From Kordia sp. TARA_039_SRF (GTDB lineage: Bacteria; Bacteroidota; Bacteroidia; Flavobacteriales; Flavobacteriaceae), in NCBI GenBank assembly GCA_006383075.2, contig SMNH02000003.1, positions 1 through 36,391 on the forward strand: a stretch of 36,391 bases of DNA, written 5' to 3'. Both the position numbers and the translations under genes were made by a program. This document shows, piece by piece, positions 33,107 through 36,391 of the stretch (its first letter is position 1; every line of letters begins with the position of its first letter). The notes under the pieces were generated by a model. The model worked only from the letters and a program-made list of their open reading frames with translations. It was not told where the DNA came from and did no database searches.

Positions 33107-34528
33107 ATGGAATCAGCAATAATAGCCGTATTTGTCTTAGGATATTTAGCCATAACCTTAGAACACAATTTAAAAATTGATAAGCTTATTCCTGCATTAG
33201 CCATGATGGCAATATGTTGGGCATTTATCGCTTTTGGAATAGAAGATTTTCAAAACTGGTTTGACTCTGGCGCACATGAACTTGTAGGTGGAGAAGGTGG
33301 TTTTGGAGCCATGACAGATGTCGATGCCAAGATGCATCTGATGGAAGAAGGCTTGTTACATCATCTAGGAAAAACGGCTGAAATACTCGTATTCCTGTTA
33401 GGTGCGATGACCATTGTGGAAATTATTGACTATTTCAATGGTTTCGCAACCATTAAAAGCTTCATTAAAACACGTAGTAAAAAGCGTGTATTGTGGATTT
33501 TTGCATTTTTGGCGTTCATCTTATCCGCGATTATTGATAACCTTACCGCTACGATTGTACTAATTTCCATCTTACAAAAAATTATTTCAGACAGAAACAT
33601 TCGTATTTGGTACGCAGGTTTAATCATTATTGCAGCAAATGCAGGTGGTGCTTGGTCTCCAATTGGTGATGTTACGACAACCATGTTATGGATTGGAAAT
33701 AAGGTATCTACAGGGAAACTATTTGGATATTTATTTTTACCATCATTTTTATGTATGGTTGTGCCAACGTTTATTGCGTCTTTCTTAAAACCATTTCAAG
33801 GAAACTTATCGCAAGAAGAAGATGCGGATGATAACAAACAGCACCGTTTCGGGCCAACAATGCTATACTTAGGACTGTCTGCAATTGTATTTGTGCCAGT
33901 TTTTAAAGTGGTTACACATTTGCCACCATACGTGGGAATGATGTTGTCACTTTCTGTAGTAGCGATTTTTGCTGAAATTTACAGCAACTCGAAATTTAGC
34001 ATGGCTTCTGTAGGGGCGAATGAAGGACACTATGCGCAAGACACCGCGCCAGGACATCACAGTCCCGTACACCATTCTTTATCAAAAATTGAATTGCCAA
34101 GTATCTTATTCTTCTTAGGAATATTAATGGCAGTTGCCGCTTTGGAATCGTTAGGATTGCTCTACGGATTTGCAGGATGGTTAGAAACAGCAACACCACA
34201 ATTGGGAACTGAAATGCACGAAGGTGGCGTTTCCGATTTGGTAATAATGGCATTAGGAGTAGGTTCTGCGGTGATAGATAATGTACCATTAGTAGCAGCG
34301 AGTTTGGGAATGTTTACCCAACCATTAGACCATGAATTATGGCATTTTATCGCGTTTGCAGCAGGAACGGGAGGAAGTATGTTAATCATTGGTTCAGCAG
34401 CAGGAGTTGTAGCAATGGGAATGGAAAAAATAGATTTCTTCTGGTATCTCAAAAAAATATCGTGGTTAGCCTTGATTGGATTTGTAGTCGGATCAGGAGT
34501 TTTCATGATTATGCGAACATTGTTTTAA
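33107..34528 (+). CDS. nhaD: Na+/H+ antiporter NhaD
   Basis: This 473-aa inner-membrane antiporter exports Na+ (Li+) in exchange for protons and is typical of marine bacteria. About 11-13 hydrophobic segments run through the protein. Conserved NhaD features are SAIIDNLTATIVLISIL and the ANAGGAWSPIGDVTTTMLW motif, with the repeat-related VIDNVPLVAASLGM and GGSMLIIGSAAGV in the C-terminal half. The His-rich loop GHYAQDTAPGHHSPVHHS (about 306-323) between helices is an unusual but plausible pH- or metal-sensing insert (inference). It follows the dehydrogenase on the same strand. Confidence 0.95.
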   Translation: MESAIIAVFVLGYLAITLEHNLKIDKLIPALAMMAICWAFIAFGIEDFQNWFDSGAHELVGGEGGFGAMTDVDAKMHLMEEGLLHHLGKTAEILVFLLGAMTIVEIIDYFNGFATIKSFIKTRSKKRVLWIFAFLAFILSAIIDNLTATIVLISILQKIISDRNIRIWYAGLIIIAANAGGAWSPIGDVTTTMLWIGNKVSTGKLFGYLFLPSFLCMVVPTFIASFLKPFQGNLSQEEDADDNKQHRFGPTMLYLGLSAIVFVPVFKVVTHLPPYVGMMLSLSVVAIFAEIYSNSKFSMASVGANEGHYAQDTAPGHHSPVHHSLSKIELPSILFFLGILMAVAALESLGLLYGFAGWLETATPQLGTEMHEGGVSDLVIMALGVGSAVIDNVPLVAASLGMFTQPLDHELWHFIAFAAGTGGSMLIIGSAAGVVAMGMEKIDFFWYLKKISWLALIGFVVGSGVFMIMRTLF

Positions 34529-34592
34529 GTAGTTTACACACATACTTAATTAGAAAAAATACCGTTATTATAGTCTAAATCAAAAAACACCT

Positions 34593-35279
34593 ATGTTATT
34601 ATTTCAAACACCTACTGATTCTGTTGAAAACCCTGAAGTACAAGAAAAAACACTCTCTATCTATCAATTAATTGTAGATGGTGGTTTAGGAAGTATCATT
34701 ATCATTAGTATCTTATTAGTGCTTTTAGCTGTTGCGCTATACATTTATTTTGAACGTACATTCGCGATTAAAGCAGCATCCAAAATCGACAAAAATTTCA
34801 TGAATCAAATTCGTGATAATGTCTCTGCGGGAAAACTTGAAGCGGCTAAAGTACTCTGTGCGCAAACAGATTCTCCTGTGGCGCGACTCACTGAAAAAGG
34901 AATTGATCGTATTGGAAAACCACTAGAAGATATCAACAAAGCCATAGAAAACGCAGGAACGTTAGAAGTATACAAACTTGAAAAAAATGTCAGTATTCTA
35001 GCAACAGTTGCTGGAGCGGCGCCTATGATTGGTTTCTTAGGAACGGTAATCGGAATGATTATCGCTTTTGGTGAAATGGCAAATAGTGGTGGACAAGCTG
35101 AAATGGGAGAACTCGCAGGTGGAATTTACACCGCAATGACAACGACAGTAGCAGGACTTATTGTGGGAATTATTGCGTATATTGGATACAATCACTTGGT
35201 AGTAAAAACGGATAAAGTAGTCCACCAAATGGAGGCAAATGCTGTAGATTTCTTGGATTTATTGAACGAACCTGTATAA
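34593..35279 (+). CDS. exbB: MotA/TolQ/ExbB proton-channel protein
   Basis: This 228-aa inner-membrane protein is the pentameric channel part of an ExbBD motor. A first membrane helix lies at about 31-51, followed by a cytoplasmic domain with ARLTEKGIDRIGKPLEDI. Two further helices (about 133-155 and 175-196) carry the conserved segments GAAPMIGFLGTVIGMI and GGIYTAMTTTVAGLIVG. It is followed after 10 bases by exbD. The context with a tonB-like gene suggests energising of TonB-dependent outer-membrane uptake. Confidence 0.93.
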   Translation: MLLFQTPTDSVENPEVQEKTLSIYQLIVDGGLGSIIIISILLVLLAVALYIYFERTFAIKAASKIDKNFMNQIRDNVSAGKLEAAKVLCAQTDSPVARLTEKGIDRIGKPLEDINKAIENAGTLEVYKLEKNVSILATVAGAAPMIGFLGTVIGMIIAFGEMANSGGQAEMGELAGGIYTAMTTTVAGLIVGIIAYIGYNHLVVKTDKVVHQMEANAVDFLDLLNEPV

Positions 35280-35289
35280 TCTGGAGTGT

Positions 35290-35676
35290 ATGAAGTTACG
35301 AGGTAGAAACAAAGTAAGTCCAGAATTTAGCATGTCGTCCATGACGGACATCGTTTTTCTATTGCTAATATTTTTCATGTTGACATCCAATTCGCCAAAC
35401 GCACTCGATTTATTATTGCCGAAAGCAAAAGGAAAATCAACCAACGTGCAAAATGTATCGGTAAGTATCAAGAAAAATTTAGAAATTTATATTGATGCAA
35501 ACCGTGTGCGTGAAGGACAAATAGAAGCGCAATTAAAAGCAAAACTAGCTGGACAAGACGAACCAACAATCATTCTAAGAGCAGAAGAAGGTGTTCCTAT
35601 TGAAAAGGCGGTAAACATTATGGATATCGCTAATAAGAACAAATACAAAATCATTCTGGCAGTGCGACCACAATAA
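35290..35676 (+). CDS. exbD: ExbD/TolR-family biopolymer transporter
   Basis: This 128-aa protein has one membrane helix (about 20-37) with the essential proton-relay Asp D20 in MSSMTDIVFLLLIFFM. The periplasmic domain (about 50-128) has TIILRAEEGVPIEKAVNIMD and ends IILAVRPQ. It is the partner of the upstream ExbB. The stop overlaps the next gene's start (TAATG). Confidence 0.93.
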   Translation: MKLRGRNKVSPEFSMSSMTDIVFLLLIFFMLTSNSPNALDLLLPKAKGKSTNVQNVSVSIKKNLEIYIDANRVREGQIEAQLKAKLAGQDEPTIILRAEEGVPIEKAVNIMDIANKNKYKIILAVRPQ

Positions 35677-36050
35677 TGAGTTTGCTCGAAACGCGGAATA
35701 AAAAATTCAATCTGCCTCTTGTTTTTATTATAGGTGTGATTTTTCTAGTAGGATTGGCGTTTTTTGCGAATTATATTGAAAATTTATCGCCAAGCGAAAC
35801 AGTCACGAAAGCAGAAAAAGAAAAAATAATACGCATTACAGTAGATAAAAATGCAATGATATTTCTAGATGGAACGAAAATTGATACAATTCAACTAGAA
35901 AAAGTATTAAAAATACAATTTGACGGTCATGCAAATCCTGTCATTCAGTTAGAAACCCAACAAAAAGTTTCTTCTGAAAAAATCATAAAGATTATGGATA
36001 TTGCAACGAAAAACAACTATAAAATCATTCTCGAAGCAGTTTCAAACTAA
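35676..36050 (+). CDS. ExbD-like paralogue lacking the proton-relay Asp
   Basis: This 124-aa protein has one membrane helix (about 14-31, NLPLVFIIGVIFLVGLAFF) with no Asp. The periplasmic domain is clearly homologous to the upstream ExbD: the C-terminal block IMDIATKNNYKIILEAV matches IMDIANKNKYKIILAV, and ITVDKNAMIFLDGTKI matches VSIKKNLEIYIDANRV. So it is a duplicated ExbD that cannot relay protons by itself. It may form a heterodimer with the normal ExbD or serve as a structural subunit (inference). Its start overlaps the exbD stop (TAATG) and a 6-base gap leads to the TonB-like gene. Confidence 0.85.
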   Translation: MSLLETRNKKFNLPLVFIIGVIFLVGLAFFANYIENLSPSETVTKAEKEKIIRITVDKNAMIFLDGTKIDTIQLEKVLKIQFDGHANPVIQLETQQKVSSEKIIKIMDIATKNNYKIILEAVSN

Positions 36051-36056
36051 CGCGTT

Positions 36057-36391
36057 ATGTCAATATTCAACACAGAACACAAAAGAAAATCGGCAACCAT
36101 TACAACCATTTTAATGGCAGTGTTGTTGTTTATATTATTTGTATTTGGAATGAAATACTTAGATCCACCACCAGAAAGTGGCATCGCAGTCAATTTCGGA
36201 ACTAGCAATACAGGAAGTGGAGAAGTGGAAACACAAAAAAATCCGAAACCTGTAACTTCTCAAAAACAAGAAGTAGTAGAAGAAAAAGTTGAACAAACGC
36301 AACCTGAAGAACAATCGCAACCAGATACATCTGCCTCTGAAGAAGTCGTGACGCAAGACTCGGAAGAAACCATTGCGAATGAAAAAGGCAG
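36057..36391 (+). CDS. TonB-like energy transducer (truncated by window end)
   Basis: The ORF runs from ATG 36057 to the end of the window, with 111 codons seen. It has an N-terminal membrane anchor (about 14-32, TITTILMAVLLFILFVFGM), then the Pro-rich DPPPESGIAVNFG segment and a long Gln/Glu/Pro/Ser-rich spacer, as in TonB proteins that bridge the periplasm. The C-terminal domain lies beyond the window. It is the fourth gene of the exbB-exbD-exbD-like operon. Confidence 0.75.
   Translation, partial: MSIFNTEHKRKSATITTILMAVLLFILFVFGMKYLDPPPESGIAVNFGTSNTGSGEVETQKNPKPVTSQKQEVVEEKVEQTQPEEQSQPDTSASEEVVTQDSEETIANEKG

Overview
The window looks like chromosomal DNA of a marine-type Flavobacteriaceae member (Bacteroidota). 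The grounds are low G+C content, type IX secretion (T9SS) C-terminal sorting domains (YPNP ... KKLIVK/KKLIIN), flavobacterial promoters of the TTG-N17-23-TAnnTTTG type, TPR-fused histidine kinases, and NhaD, AnmK and ExbB/ExbD/TonB genes. A Kordia-like genus is possible, but that is a guess from gene content.

Layout. (1) 1-133: the 3' end of a 5S rRNA gene and its terminator, so an rRNA operon lies upstream. (2) 398-4122, minus strand: three exported proteins in one operon (SUMF1-fold protein, GSNGDG-repeat protein, T9SS cargo). (3) 4456-7146, plus: LytTR response regulator plus TPR/LytS-type histidine kinase. (4) 7515-17983, minus: ten genes I do not recognise as any named system: coiled-coil protein, unknown 353-aa protein, AAA+ ATPase, two exported NTF2-like proteins, an S26 signal peptidase with His in place of the general-base Lys, and four further genes, three of them for membrane proteins. 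One of these genes (9685-10931) is split by a -1 frameshift at an A7 run. (5) 18281-21661, minus: a 1126-aa parallel beta-helix T9SS surface protein with an internal 912-bp tandem duplication. (6) 21923-25232, plus: two small ORFs, then a TPR NarL-type histidine kinase and its LuxR/NarL response regulator. (7) 25363-28184, plus: a tightly coupled caspase / small 2-TM protein / helical-domain-TIR operon, followed by a membrane-anchored beta-barrel protein resembling the CBASS effector Cap15. A putative outer-membrane protein (28257) follows. (8) 29065-36391: housekeeping genes, namely a DUF3185-like small membrane protein, acyl-CoA dehydrogenase, anmK, a Glu/Leu/Phe/Val dehydrogenase, nhaD, and an exbB/exbD/exbD-like/tonB-like operon cut by the window end.

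The best candidates for new biology are the caspase-TIR-(Cap15-like) cassette, which resembles the effector-rich conflict systems of bacteria, and the ten-gene AAA+/coiled-coil/signal-peptidase cassette. A 14-bp palindrome of the form CCTyAATATTrAGG occurs in three intergenic regions flanking the NarL-type two-component system: before the beta-helix gene, before the kinase operon, and before the caspase operon. This suggests, by inference, that one regulator links the surface protein and the putative suicide cassette.
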